From Bugula neritina (lineage: Eukaryota > Bryozoa > Gymnolaemata > Cheilostomatida > Bugulidae): DNA of 64,000 nt. The DNA lies in NCBI GenBank assembly GCA_964035545.1, contig OZ037765.1, positions 28,756,004-28,820,003 on the forward strand, given 5' to 3'. The notes beneath the pieces were generated by a model. That model was given only the letters and a program-made list of their open reading frames with translations, searched no databases and had not been told where the DNA came from. Of this stretch, positions 54,201 through 64,000 are shown piece after piece. The first letter of the stretch is position 1; each line of letters begins with the position of its first letter. Made by a program: the position numbers and the translations under genes.

Positions 54201-55188
54201 GTAATTGTGCACAGTTGCCGATATCTATTGGCACCGATTTGAGGTGGTTGTAAGAGATGTCCAGTCCAACGAGGTTGGTTAAACGGCCAATAGCCGCCGG
54301 TAGACCATCTATCTTGTTATCTCTTAGACTGAGCATGGTGAGAGAAGTAAGACGACCAATATCACTTTCCACCTGCTTGATGCGATTGAATCGGAGATAT
54401 AGAGTTTTTAAACTTGTTAGCTGATAAACCACGGGTGGAATATCTGTTAGCTTATTGTGGCGCAAGTCTAGCACCCGTAACTTTCGAAGATTGACTAAAC
54501 TGTCTGGAAGTCCTGCTAAAGAATTTTCGCTAGCACCAAGAGTTATCAGCTCAGTCAAACAGCCGAGTTCTAACGGAAGGTTGGTCAACTTGTTTTGGTA
54601 CAGGTACAGCTCTCGAAGGTTTGTTAATTCTCGAATAGAAGGTGGTAACATTGTCAGCTGTGATCTGCTTACGTCCAGTCGTTCTACTGCTTCATCTCTA
54701 CACTTTTGAATAGTCTTACCTATGTCAGAGGCATTCACAGTCTGGCGTCTGGAACCTGTAGGTTTTGGTTTGCTTTGGTCTGGTGGTAAAACCATGACAT
54801 GCCGGCTTTGAGAGGATCTAGTTACTGGGTCTTCAGTAACTGTGCTGATGCTGGGTCTCGCACTGCTGCTGCTACCCAGAGAGGCACCTTGGCCAGCAGC
54901 ACATTCTGTAGATGGTGGGTTACTGTGCTGTGTGCTTGCAGCGCCAGTAGTCTGACAATATTGTAGTGACTGCTGACTATTTGCACTGCTAATACTACTT
55001 TCGCTGTCAACCGATCTCATATCGTAGCTAGTGTGACTGGCAGGTGCAGGTTCTGGAGGACCACCTGCCATAGCAGATGCCACCCCGATTGGCACATAAT
55101 CGTCGCTATAGTTGGCTATCCTTTGTGTGTTGGCACTGGAGTTTCTAGGAAATTTCCCTGCCGAAGTTACGGATGTCTTCTTACTCAT
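51269..55188 (-). CDS. SHOC2: Leucine-rich repeat protein SHOC2
   Basis: Scaffold of the SHOC2-MRAS-PP1C phosphatase complex, which dephosphorylates RAF to activate ERK signalling. Three exons in order: 55188-53752 (479 codons), 52053-51822 and 51546-51269, giving 648 residues (human 582). The first about 160 residues are Ser/Pro-rich and unlike human. From about residue 170 come roughly 20 LRRs of 23 residues with human-like sequences (LYLYQNKLTNLP, LDLRHNKLTDIP, LYLRFNRI, LDLQHNELRQLP, LGLRYNQLESLP, FPVGGPMQF, IPYGIFSRA, LDLEENKLEQLP), then the end signature IMSIESCPLNEIP and GGPALIMQYLK. An AG acceptor at 55208 gives a short 5' leader before the ATG. In the place of the vertebrate PP1-binding motif GVAF this protein has HVMV, judged by position before the PKPTGSRR segment. 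The intron between exons 1 and 2 is 1.7 kb with no gene inside. Confidence 0.96.
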
Positions 55189-57522
55189 TTTAGTATTACC
55201 AACTTTGCTGCAAATAAAGAATATTACATTATTATATACATTTACGCATGACTTTAGTCCTTGGAAACTATGTATCCAAATGATAATATCTAAACATTGC
55301 TTGAAAACTTCAACTTCCAAAGAGAAGAATGCTACGATATACAAATGCAAATTGCTACATATAATATTGTTCAGTGACATAAATTATATGTTTACCTCAC
55401 AAACATACAGCATCACTAAAATTGAGTAAACTAATGTTAGCTAAAAATAAGCAACTTTCTGACAACTTTACCCAGTAAAATTATTCCAAGTTAAAAGAAA
55501 ATTAGTTCCCGTGGTCAGACCAGTCATGTTTATTAAAATCAATAAGGATGCAAATGGTTTTCACAGCAAATATAGTGCTATTCTTTATGTTAAACAAAAA
55601 CCATTTCGTGCAGAAAATAATTTCTCGAAACAAATTTGTTGGATATCACTATTGATCTTCACAATTACATTCAAAAACTCTTAAATGCACTCAAAATCCC
55701 AATTTGAACCTTTTTTTTTAGTTTAGATGATCCATATTTTCAAAAAAAAATTAATATTTATAATGAGTTTATGTTAATAGTTGAAACTTGTTTATAATCA
55801 AAATAAAAACAATAAAAAAGCCTAAAAACTGGTCTATTAAAATTAAATTAAAAAACAATTCAAATAAATAGCAGAAATAAAATGGCTCAAATTAAATAAA
55901 TATTGATTTGATTAAGATTGTAGTTATTTCAAAAAGCCTAAAGAAATAAATTAATATGAATACTAGAAAAAAGAGATGCTGTAACTACATTGCTTAGTTT
56001 CCTACACATCATATTGCTTAGTTCCACACATAAACAGTTTTCACTAAAATTTCAAGTTCACCCTTCTTCCGGGGATGTACTAAATCAAGCTATTTATTCT
56101 ACTAATAATTTTCAGTCGCAGGTTAGTAGCTGCATTGGCAAGCCACTTTCCTTGAGCAGCTTCCATATATTTTCTTCAACTATTTTTCTAAATGAGTAAT
56201 GTACATAATTACGATCTTGTTAAACATTTTTTAAAAATATTAAAAATGATTTACCAAATGCTAACAAAAGTAGCTACAATATACAAGAGCTGAAATATAT
56301 TGAAATAAGTTGCATATGATTTATAATTTCATGATAATCTTATATTATTTTTGAAGATGAAAACTTTGCACAGGGCCAATACAACATAGCTGCCAGTTGT
56401 AGCCTCCAAACTATTAGGCTTTGCCAATTAACTATTAGGTGGAGAAATTGCCAACAGCATTGTTACATTGTTTATTATAACTAGTTATTATTACATGGCA
56501 TATGCTATTATGATACTCATTCACAGTACATATTTAATTGAAGTAAATTTTAGAACTCAACTACTACACTCTACAGCTTTAAGTGGTGGGTATTTGATTT
56601 CCCTGAATAAAAAGATTCGCCATATTTTAGGTTGTCATCTCTAATATTAAAATAGTTATTTACTCATTGTCTAGCCAAATGGTTTCCCATTAAACTAAAA
56701 AGTTAGCATTATTTATTCTGCTTCGAAAAATGTCTTGCTAAACACAAAATTCAAGAAAAAACATTTTTGCTTATTCCAATTTCAGTAACTAATCTGAATG
56801 AAACTTTTTAGTTTAAAACTTTTTACGCACATTTTTGACTCACAGTGTTTTTTAAAAGATAATTGAGTGAATTGGGTATGTGCATGTGAATTTTTCGAGT
56901 GGCTAGCTTCTTCATATTTACCAAATCTATATAATCATCAAATATTTTTTCTAATAGCACCGCCAACTTAATTCATGTGTATCTACATTTATCTTGCTTG
57001 TAAAGTATTAAGCAAGCTTTATAATAAAGCTTTGTTGAAAGAAACTCGACTTTAACTACTTCTTCCAGAACTTAATTTTGGTTTGGGCAACTCTATTGGG
57101 CTGAAATTGAGAAAAAGATGCCGATGAAAAAGGTAGGTATAGAGCCAGTTAAAAGTGTATGATTAGACCAAAATGAAAACAGTTATTGCATATAGTTACA
57201 CTACTATATGCTATATGTGTTAATTGAGACAGGTCTTGACCCAAAAAGTTTATACTTGCAGTATTATGGCATAGAAACTAACTTCATAATAGTCAAAGAA
57301 CAGATTCTGGAATAAAAGATGAGCTACTCATATTGTACCGTTTAAAATGGGACTATATATTAGAACCTAAATTAAATTCGGTGAAAAACGATGAGAGAAT
57401 ATAATGGAGAAAAGTACAAAATGTGGAAATTTTGCCTAATTAATTTGACTAACAAATAGTTCTATGCAGTCATGTTTGATACTACAACTTTGCCACTACA
57501 ATTTATAGCATTGCAAGACTAA
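55189..57522. other. Intergenic upstream of SHOC2
   Basis: Presumed SHOC2 promoter side. AT-rich, with homopolymer A/T runs and stops in every frame. No supported gene, RNA or repeat apart from the leader exon starting at 55207. Confidence 0.4.
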
Positions 57523-58199
57523 CCCCCTGTTCACACATTGCCGCATTGTAAACCGTAACAGCACAAACAAAATGGCGCTGCTGTTACATTTTGTCAAGAG
57601 GGGGGGGTTCACACATCGACGCAAAGTACAACGCATGCCGTTGACTTGTGACCAATCATAATGGGGTTAATTTTTGTCTGCGGTGACTTGGATATTATTT
57701 ACAAATTATTCGCAACACTCTTTTCAAAAGATGTTATATAAATGCTATTTACTAAATAAAAGCAATTACATGAAAAGAATCTCTCTTTTAAACATATTTG
57801 TTTTTAAAATATTTGTGCAAACTAATTTAAATTATGAATATTTAAGCCGCCCAAATCATTTTTAAGTTGTTGGTTTGCGTGCTTTTGTGATTAGGGAAAG
57901 CTAGATTTTTAAACTGAGTTTAATTCAAAAAGCCTGATGAAGATTTTTTAATCTCTTAAAACTTTTGAATTAGTTGAATTAGATAAAAAATAAGCGATTA
58001 AAATAAACTAGCGAAAATGTCCTTTAAATTTTAGTAGCAGATCAACTCTATCCAATGAGAGCCCACCGTGATTTTTTGAATCAAGCACTGCTTGATCAAC
58101 GCCGCAGCGTATACCGTGGTACGATTCAGCCCGGATGTTATCAAAGATGGCGGAAATTTGCAGTTACGGCGTACGGTGCGGCAATGTGTGAACAGGGGG
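57523..58199. mobile_element. PIF/Harbinger-like MITE with TAA duplication
   Basis: A non-autonomous DNA transposon by structure. The two ends carry an exact 23-bp inverted repeat starting CCCCCTGTTCACACATTGCC (57523 inwards and 58199 inwards), extending imperfectly to about 40 bp (35 of 40 matches). TAA flanks each end (57520-57522 and 58200-58202), a 3-bp target duplication of the TWA type used by PIF/Harbinger elements. At 57599-57622 a second TTCACACAT-CGACGC stretch looks like a nested copy of the end. No transposase frame is present in the 677 bp, so it would need an enzyme from elsewhere. The superfamily call rests on the target duplication only. Confidence 0.8.
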
Positions 58200-58202
58200 T
58201 AA

Positions 58203-60664
58203 ATCAATTGAACCTTCAGATTTCAAATTCATTTTCAGACCAAACATTTTTACACCAAGCAAAATATTTATCTGTGCTGCACTTCAGTAGTAAAATTAAT
58301 AAATACATAAGTAAAAATGTAGAAAACTTTTAGTGCTTTATAGTCCTACACCAATGGTATTCATATGGAGACTCATGACAAGGTCACAGCTACTGTGGGT
58401 GACTGGTTAAGGAGTCAATTCACTCAATTTTAGGCTGAGGGAATCAAGCAGATTGCAGAAATGTGTTAATTTGCCTGGAAATTACCTTGAAAAAAAGTAA
58501 TCAACTAAACTACAACTTGATATATAATAAAATTATATGAAAATGATAATACATTTTAGTAGGCTCTTAAAACATTGAGGCATACTAATGTCAATGTACA
58601 TATGAAATACAATACACTTGATAGTTAATAAGTTAATAAGCTCCATAACACTTTGAAACTGCTTCATTTAGGTTGTGCCTCTTAACTTTGGCAAACACAG
58701 TCTAAAAGGCTATACCAACAAAAATATAGGTAAAGTTTACTATTATGTTTGTTGCTTTAGTAATTTTACTATCCTTAGTCGATGGGTGATGCAAGCTTAA
58801 TTAACAAATACCATTACTCAATCAGCACAGTTTAGGCTTTTTCTTTACTTGAAGCTGTGAAAAAGTGAGAGAAGTTATTTTCTAGGGTTTCATTTGCATG
58901 ATAGGTTACCTAATCATTGTGCAGAACTTTTTGCCCAGTCTAGGAAATTGAAAACTTGAATTGGGTTTTCCTCAATTTAATGCTAAGTCTAATGGTAAAA
59001 CAGTTACACTTACAGGGATTTGGTGAACAGTCATTACTCATTACAGTTACTCATACACATAGTCAATCAGTCAATTTCATTTGCCTTAGGTCAGAAAATA
59101 TTCATATTGCCATCAGATTCAGTCACAGTGTCAGTGTGAGCATGATACCCGTACGCGGTACCGAGTCTGATGGCAATCCTTTAACTTTAGGTTTAAAGGA
59201 TCGTACGGTTAACATTCATATTAATATTCATATTGACATTAAGAATTATTGCTATTAATGAAGATTAAGAGTTATGAAACTGAAAGTGAGCATCAGCAAA
59301 GATTTAAAATTCCGCAGGAGGTTATTTTTAGAACCAAAGATCTGAATCAAGATTTGGCACTATCATTGAATGATTGATTATGCGAATTATTAGAACTAGA
59401 AGTACAAGTATAACTATTAGTATTAGTATTACTAAGTCTAATTGCTATAACTATAAGTATAAGTATAAGACATAAGACTAAGTCTATAACATTAACTGTA
59501 TAGTTAATAGTGTATAAACTATAACTATAAGTATTACACCGGTGATCGAGACTGCACTGGTGTAAGTAGTTCGTAAATGAGCGTTAAGTAAAACTGCAAG
59601 GGCTTTACACAGGTGAATTCAATTTTATGCATAATTAGAAAATAAAATTATTATTATATTTATTATTATAATATTAATTATGTCGTTATCCTATGGCTAA
59701 TGATATATCATATATGCTAGTTCAATTTCTTGCATAATTACCTAAAACGCAACCAAATATGTAGTCACGCAAACAAACAAAAACATCGGGGAATTATTTT
59801 AAATTTTGGATTTGATATTGTTCAACAAGGGCTTGACGATTGCTCCAGATTAGCAAGCATAGCACTACTTACCTCTGAGTGTTACATTTTATCTATTGAG
59901 CCTTAGAATTTACTATGACTTTATTCCCTCCAGAGTAAAAGGTTTCAAAAAGCAGGAAGTGATTGAGTGAGTACAAAATTAATAATGAAAGTATAGCTTG
60001 ACGTCTTGGAGAGCTTATTGTTTTTGGTCTATAATATAGCCAGATTTTGCCATTATCAATGCCATAGTTTCAGTACCATCCTAGGTTCAAGTCGGCAGAA
60101 AAGTTTGATTGGTTACATTGAGCTTGGATAGCCCAACCATTGGCTATCGCAATGCTTTGAGACTTGAAGTTAAAAATATTGCTAGAAACAGCACCAAGTT
60201 GGGGTTGAATGAATACAGTATTTGTATACACGTTGTTGTCCAAAACTTCCAACTTCAAACTCGAGACCCCAGACCAATGCGTTCAGTTACTACCAACTTG
60301 GTGCTGCTTCTAGCGATTTTCTAAAATCAATGTCAATGCCAATCTTGCATAAAAATAATTAACTTTATCACTCTGACAGTGACATTGGTATTCTTCAACT
60401 CAGACTCACTACATAGTGGTTGCAATACACTAATCGTAATATGTGTAAAATCCCACAAAATTTCGTCAATTTATAGTTATGCAGATCGAAATAGTAAATC
60501 TAAATGGAATACTACTCATAGTCATACCCATAGTCATAGTGATAGTAATAAGAATAAAGAACTTCAAATAGGCAATAAACTAAAATAATTATAATCACTA
60601 CCTTTATAATCAGTGTATGTTTTATACTTATAATTATATAACATATTGATGAAATCAGAATTAA
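58203..60664. other. Repeat-rich intergenic region upstream of nurim
   Basis: No gene seen. A hairpin with 12-bp arms (ATTGCCATCAGA / TCTGATGGCAAT) spans 59106-59177, overlapping a second with 9-bp arms (ATCCTTTAA / TTAAAGGAT). Cryptic simple sequence lies at about 59404-59540. At 60184-60320 the sequence AACAGCACCAAGTTGG returns inverted as CCAACTTGGTGCTGCTT, and this block resembles 41464-41575. The nurim promoter must lie near the end. Confidence 0.45.
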
Positions 60665-62036
60665 ATGGCAGTTGAAATAAAAACATTAGCAATAACTCTT
60701 GTTCACAGCCTCGTAGCATTAGCTTCTGTTGTCTTTGCAACAAATGCAGTCGTGTTGTTTGCTAAATTTATTTCATCTCAACATGAACATAGTTATGGGT
60801 TGCAATACAAGCATACAAAGAGGATGAGCACTGCTTCAGATACAGGTTAGACTATTGTCTATTAGTACTATAATTTTTGTGGATCATTTAATAAAAACAA
60901 ATAACAGCATTGCTTAGTTGGTTTATGTTACACCTCTACTGATAAGTGATACCTATACTTATAGTAATTCATTAGTGGTTATTAATTTAAGGTGTTGCCT
61001 AAATATTTATTGGTGCTGTTATTATTGTTGATATCAATTGTTACAAGCTTGTCTTTAATTGCATCAATATGACTTTCAGTAGCACTAATATTAATTATCA
61101 ATTTTTGTTTGTATTTGTTAAAAAAATTTCAATAGCTGTACACCATCCCTTACTTTAATATGTGCTTTTAGGTTAATAAAATTAATTTTTAAACTATATT
61201 GATAAGTGTATTATTACACTCACAAGCATTACAAAAAAAAGAATCTAGTTTTAACAATGTGTTAAAGCCATTGGGAATGTGATAGTACAATGATATCAAC
61301 ATGTAGTTTTCCATGCTTGATATATTCTAGAGCATGATGCAATCTGGATGGTGGACTTGGCTGTTGACAGCATGCTGCTAATATGCTTTGTCTTGCAACA
61401 TAGTCTGATGGCCCATCGGTACTGGAAGCAGCTTATGCATGTGCTGTGTTTGGATGTAATAGAGCGAGCTATCTATGTAATATGTACATCTGCTACGCTT
61501 ATGGTGAGTATCTCCATTGAGTTGCTTTTGTACCAATTATTCGAATAAAGGGTTTTTCTGCCTAAAAATACAATGAATATGCATAATTAAAGAATAGGCT
61601 AGTATTTTCTTTGATAGAAAAGGTTTGTGTTATGCAGATGTATGTAACTAAGCCAGTATTTTGTGTTCATAACCAACAGCGTATTTATATCTATTTAGGA
61701 GTTGTACTCTCTATTTTGAGTGCATAACTTTGTAGTAAAAACTTTTTGCTTTAATTTTCAATTTCATTAAAAAATCATTTTCTTAAGGTAAGAAACCAAT
61801 TTATATTTATTGAAAGTTATTTAGTTTTTTGTTTATGTTGGTTAGCAGTTATAACCTTCTCATTTTAGGCTGTGGTAAGAAACTGGCGCCAGTCTACCAT
61901 ATTGATATGGTCTTTGGACACAGAAAGACAGCCCTTCTTCTGGCTATTTTTCACCATAGTGCATGTGATTGGATGGACTCTGGTACTCGGCTCAGCTCTT
62001 CTCCTAGACCCCTGTGAGCTGATTGGCTTGAAACAG
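60665..62036 (+). CDS. NRM: Nurim, N-terminal exons only (partial)
   Basis: Multipass inner nuclear membrane protein related to isoprenylcysteine carboxyl methyltransferases; its biochemical role is not settled. Three exons are visible: 60665-60845, 61331-61503 and 61869 to about 62036, in one frame. Exon 1 encodes MAVEIK and a long hydrophobic segment. Exon 2 has the family signature LLICFVLQHSLMA and ERAIYVICTSATL. Exon 3 has HVIGWTLVLGSALLLDPCEL followed by IGLKQ, matching human FDYAELMGLKQ. The donor is uncertain: GT after LKQ at 62037, or GTATAC at 62057. The C-terminal half, with the LRHPVC-type methyltransferase-like region, is absent from this window. An LTR retrotransposon begins about 140 bp downstream, so the remaining exons lie beyond it or have been lost. 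Confidence 0.85.
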
Positions 62037-62173
62037 GTTGTTGTCACAAATTCTGAGTATACATATACCTATAGACTTACCGGGTTTTTCCTAATGATTA
62101 TACACGAATGTTCATAAATATTCTAGATTGATCAAAGAGATGGGTCATTGTTCATTGTTATTTTCATTAGTCA

Positions 62174-62581
62174 TGTTAACTACTGTCCAGCAATGTAAAC
62201 AAGGTATTGCGCAATAATTGCGAAATAACCATGGAAATTCCAATGTTTTGTTTTGATTTTCTATAAATAGTATTGGTATGTGGGGAATGTTTTGTACTAG
62301 AATCTTCTATACTGGAATGCTTGAGAATGTTCTAGAGTGTTTTGTTTACTATAAATACTGAGGCAGTTGTGTTTACGAATCAGTTCCTTTTTATAAGTTC
62401 ATTCTCGGAGTTCATTTTTATACATTCATCTGTGCATATCTTACTAGAGAAATAAAGTACAATTATATTTACAACTCTATTTACTCACAACTGGATTAGC
62501 AAGCTGTATGCTACTTGTCTCTATACTTCTGACTACCAGACTTTTCGAACTCGTCACACTGCTACCAACAGTTTTGTGACA
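62174..62581 (+). mobile_element. 5' LTR of a retrotransposon
   Basis: Proposed limits TGTTAACTAC at the left and TTTTGTGACA at the right give a 408-bp TG...CA repeat. Inside are a TATA box (TATAAATA, 62350-62357) and AATAAA (62451-62456) at promoter and polyadenylation spacing. The right end is fixed well by the primer-binding site two bases later. The left end is a best guess from TG and weak end symmetry, since the 3' LTR is outside the window for comparison. Confidence 0.6.
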
Positions 62582-62583
62582 AT

Positions 62584-62601
62584 TGGGGGCTGCTCCGGGA
62601 A
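62584..62601 (+). other. Primer-binding site of the LTR retrotransposon
   Basis: TGGGGGCTGCTCCGGGAA starts with TGG (complement of tRNA 3' CCA) two bases after the LTR end, the usual place for minus-strand priming. It resembles the proline-tRNA site of gammaretroviruses but differs in the middle, so the tRNA is not assigned. Confidence 0.6.
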
Positions 62602-62677
62602 GTCTCAGTCGCACACAGGGGAGTTATTAGTTACAACGTGAGCATACACAGGATTAATTAACAGTTGTTGAGACATT

Positions 62678-64000
62678 ATGGCGTTGTTGGAGAGAGTGAC
62701 ACAGATGGGTAAAGATCTTGGATTGGTGGAGGACAAGCTCATAGCTTTTGTTGAAAAGAACCTACCCATTGTTGCTGCACAAGAGGAAAAAGAAAAGGCA
62801 CGAGAGGAAAAAGAAAAGGACCGAGAGGAAAAAGAAAAGGACCGAGAAGAGCGTAGATTAGAGCGTGAGGCGGAAAGGATCAAGCAAGAAAATGAGAAAG
62901 CCATAATGGAGATGAAGATAAAAGCTGATCAGGAGGCAATGGCACTCAAGATAAAAGCTGACCAGGAGGCAGAAGAGAGAAGACAACAACATGAATTAGA
63001 TATGGAAAAGCTTAAAGCTAACACAAGTTTGGAGCACTCAAGACATGAGAGCACCAGGTTAGAAATAGCTAACAAACCAAAACCTAAAATACCATTCTTT
63101 GATGAGAAGGTTGATGAAATGGATAGCTATTTAGAGCGGTTCGAGTGGGTTGCCGAAGGATGTAACTGGGACGAGAGAGATTGGCCCTACCATCTCAGTC
63201 AGTACCTAAGGGGTACAGCAACAGAAGCTTACATCCGGTTGTCACCTACCGACCGTAGAGATTATAAAAAAGTCAAAGAAGCCTTGTTGGAGCGCTTTAA
63301 CTTGACTCAAGAGGGCTACAGAAAAAAGCTCAGAGAGGCAGAAGCTTACGAGGATGAAACTCCTGCCCAACTGTTCACTAGGATAGAAAGTTATGTGCAC
63401 AAGTGGGTGGAGCTTTCAGGGGGCATGGACATAGCCAAACTAGTGGCGACTGAACAATTTATATCATCATGCCCAGACGACCTAGCTGTGCATTTAAAGC
63501 AAAGTTCCTTCAACAGCAGTGAGGATATGTGTGATGCAGCGTCACTGTTCTTGCACGCTCGTGGAAGGAAACTAGCAAAGACTAAGAAAACTAATACAAA
63601 AAAGATGGAAAACACACCCGCCGGTAGCATGAATGCTGAACAAGGAAGTAAAAGCGATGGTGCATGCTTCATCTGCAAAGATAAGTCACACATTGCTCGT
63701 AACTGCCCACAGCAAGGGAAGAAGTACTGTTCACATTGCAAGATGAACAACCACAATACTTCACACTGCAGAAAGTATGGTGGAAGGTCAGTGCATGCTG
63801 CTGCTGCAATAGCAACTACTCAGAATAAGACCGTGGTCACAGATCCAGGAATTTCATCTAAAGTGGGAGGACCTTTGGAAATCACAGTTAATGGTAAAAA
63901 GTTTATCAACGCTGCTGTCTGCAAGAATGGACCTAAATTCGAAGATGGGGGTACAGCGATATTTGATGCGGAAGTTAATGGCCAACGAGCAACTGTAATG
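62678..64000 (+). CDS. gag: Gag of an LTR retrotransposon (runs off window)
   Basis: An uninterrupted frame of 441 codons from ATG 62678 to the window edge. Residues about 35-125 are a highly charged coiled coil with internal repeats (EEKEKDR units, then KIKADQEA twice). Residues about 130-280 resemble the retrotransposon gag/SCAN-like capsid region (FDEKVDEMDSYLERFE, then LRGTATEAY, LSPTDR and LLERFNLT). Two CCHC zinc knuckles of the C-X2-C-X4-H-X4-C form start at residues 330 and 351 and would bind genomic RNA. The sequence after them (VGGPLEITVNG) may lead into further Gag or protease. The lack of stops or shifts suggests a recent insertion. Ty3/Gypsy-type is likely from the gag layout; the pol gene needed to confirm is outside the window. 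Confidence 0.85.
   Translation, partial: MALLERVTQMGKDLGLVEDKLIAFVEKNLPIVAAQEEKEKAREEKEKDREEKEKDREERRLEREAERIKQENEKAIMEMKIKADQEAMALKIKADQEAEERRQQHELDMEKLKANTSLEHSRHESTRLEIANKPKPKIPFFDEKVDEMDSYLERFEWVAEGCNWDERDWPYHLSQYLRGTATEAYIRLSPTDRRDYKKVKEALLERFNLTQEGYRKKLREAEAYEDETPAQLFTRIESYVHKWVELSGGMDIAKLVATEQFISSCPDDLAVHLKQSSFNSSEDMCDAASLFLHARGRKLAKTKKTNTKKMENTPAGSMNAEQGSKSDGACFICKDKSHIARNCPQQGKKYCSHCKMNNHNTSHCRKYGGRSVHAAAAIATTQNKTVVTDPGISSKVGGPLEITVNGKKFINAAVCKNGPKFEDGGTAIFDAEVNGQRATVM

Noticed and set aside
1-64000. CRISPR arrays, operons, prophage or bacterial insertion sequences
   Set aside because: The genes are intron-split animal genes and no regularly spaced repeats of the CRISPR type are present.

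Overview
This window is nuclear DNA from a multicellular animal. The genes are split by GT-AG introns, mostly a few hundred bases long, and their products are animal proteins: V-ATPase subunit C, the cilia assembly factor DNAAF1, cysteine-string protein DNAJC5, ZC3H4, SPT5, SHOC2 and nurim. DNAAF1 implies motile cilia. Composition is AT-rich, and the spaces between genes hold mobile and cryptically simple DNA. An invertebrate, perhaps an early-branching lineage such as a sponge or cnidarian, fits best, but the species cannot be read from the sequence.

Layout. 1-6100: a candidate gene for a small protein with an N-myristoylation-type start; its first exon follows a cluster of CACGTG boxes. 10432-13480: a four-exon gene for a small secreted coiled-coil protein that I do not recognise. 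13726-16169: a near-perfect inverted repeat with 603-bp arms. 17712-21390 (+): V-ATPase subunit C, 11 coding exons. 21688-26522 (-): DNAAF1, 12 exons, with a tRNA-derived element in an intron. 28737-30598 (+): DNAJC5, 5 exons. 31033-36596 (-): ZC3H4/ZC3H6-type CCCH zinc-finger protein, 10 exons. 36597-43673: intergenic, with cryptic simple sequence. 43674-50531 (+): SPT5, 17 exons. 51269-55188 (-): SHOC2, 3 exons. 57523-58199: a 677-bp element with terminal inverted repeats and a TAA duplication. 60665 to about 62036 (+): the first three exons of nurim. 62174-64000: the 5' LTR, primer-binding site and gag of an LTR retrotransposon that runs off the window.

The seven recognised genes alternate strands without exception (+ - + - + - +). 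This makes three tail-to-tail pairs with only 297 to 737 bp between stop codons. They form no pathway or operon. V-ATPase subunit C serves organelle acidification, DNAAF1 dynein-arm assembly, and DNAJC5 vesicle and lysosome chaperoning. ZC3H4 and SPT5 act on opposite sides of RNA polymerase II elongation, SHOC2 acts in RAS-RAF signalling, and nurim lies in the inner nuclear membrane. Exon boundaries were set by hand from splice sites, reading-frame continuity and similarity to known family members. They are strong for the seven recognised genes and weaker for the first two.
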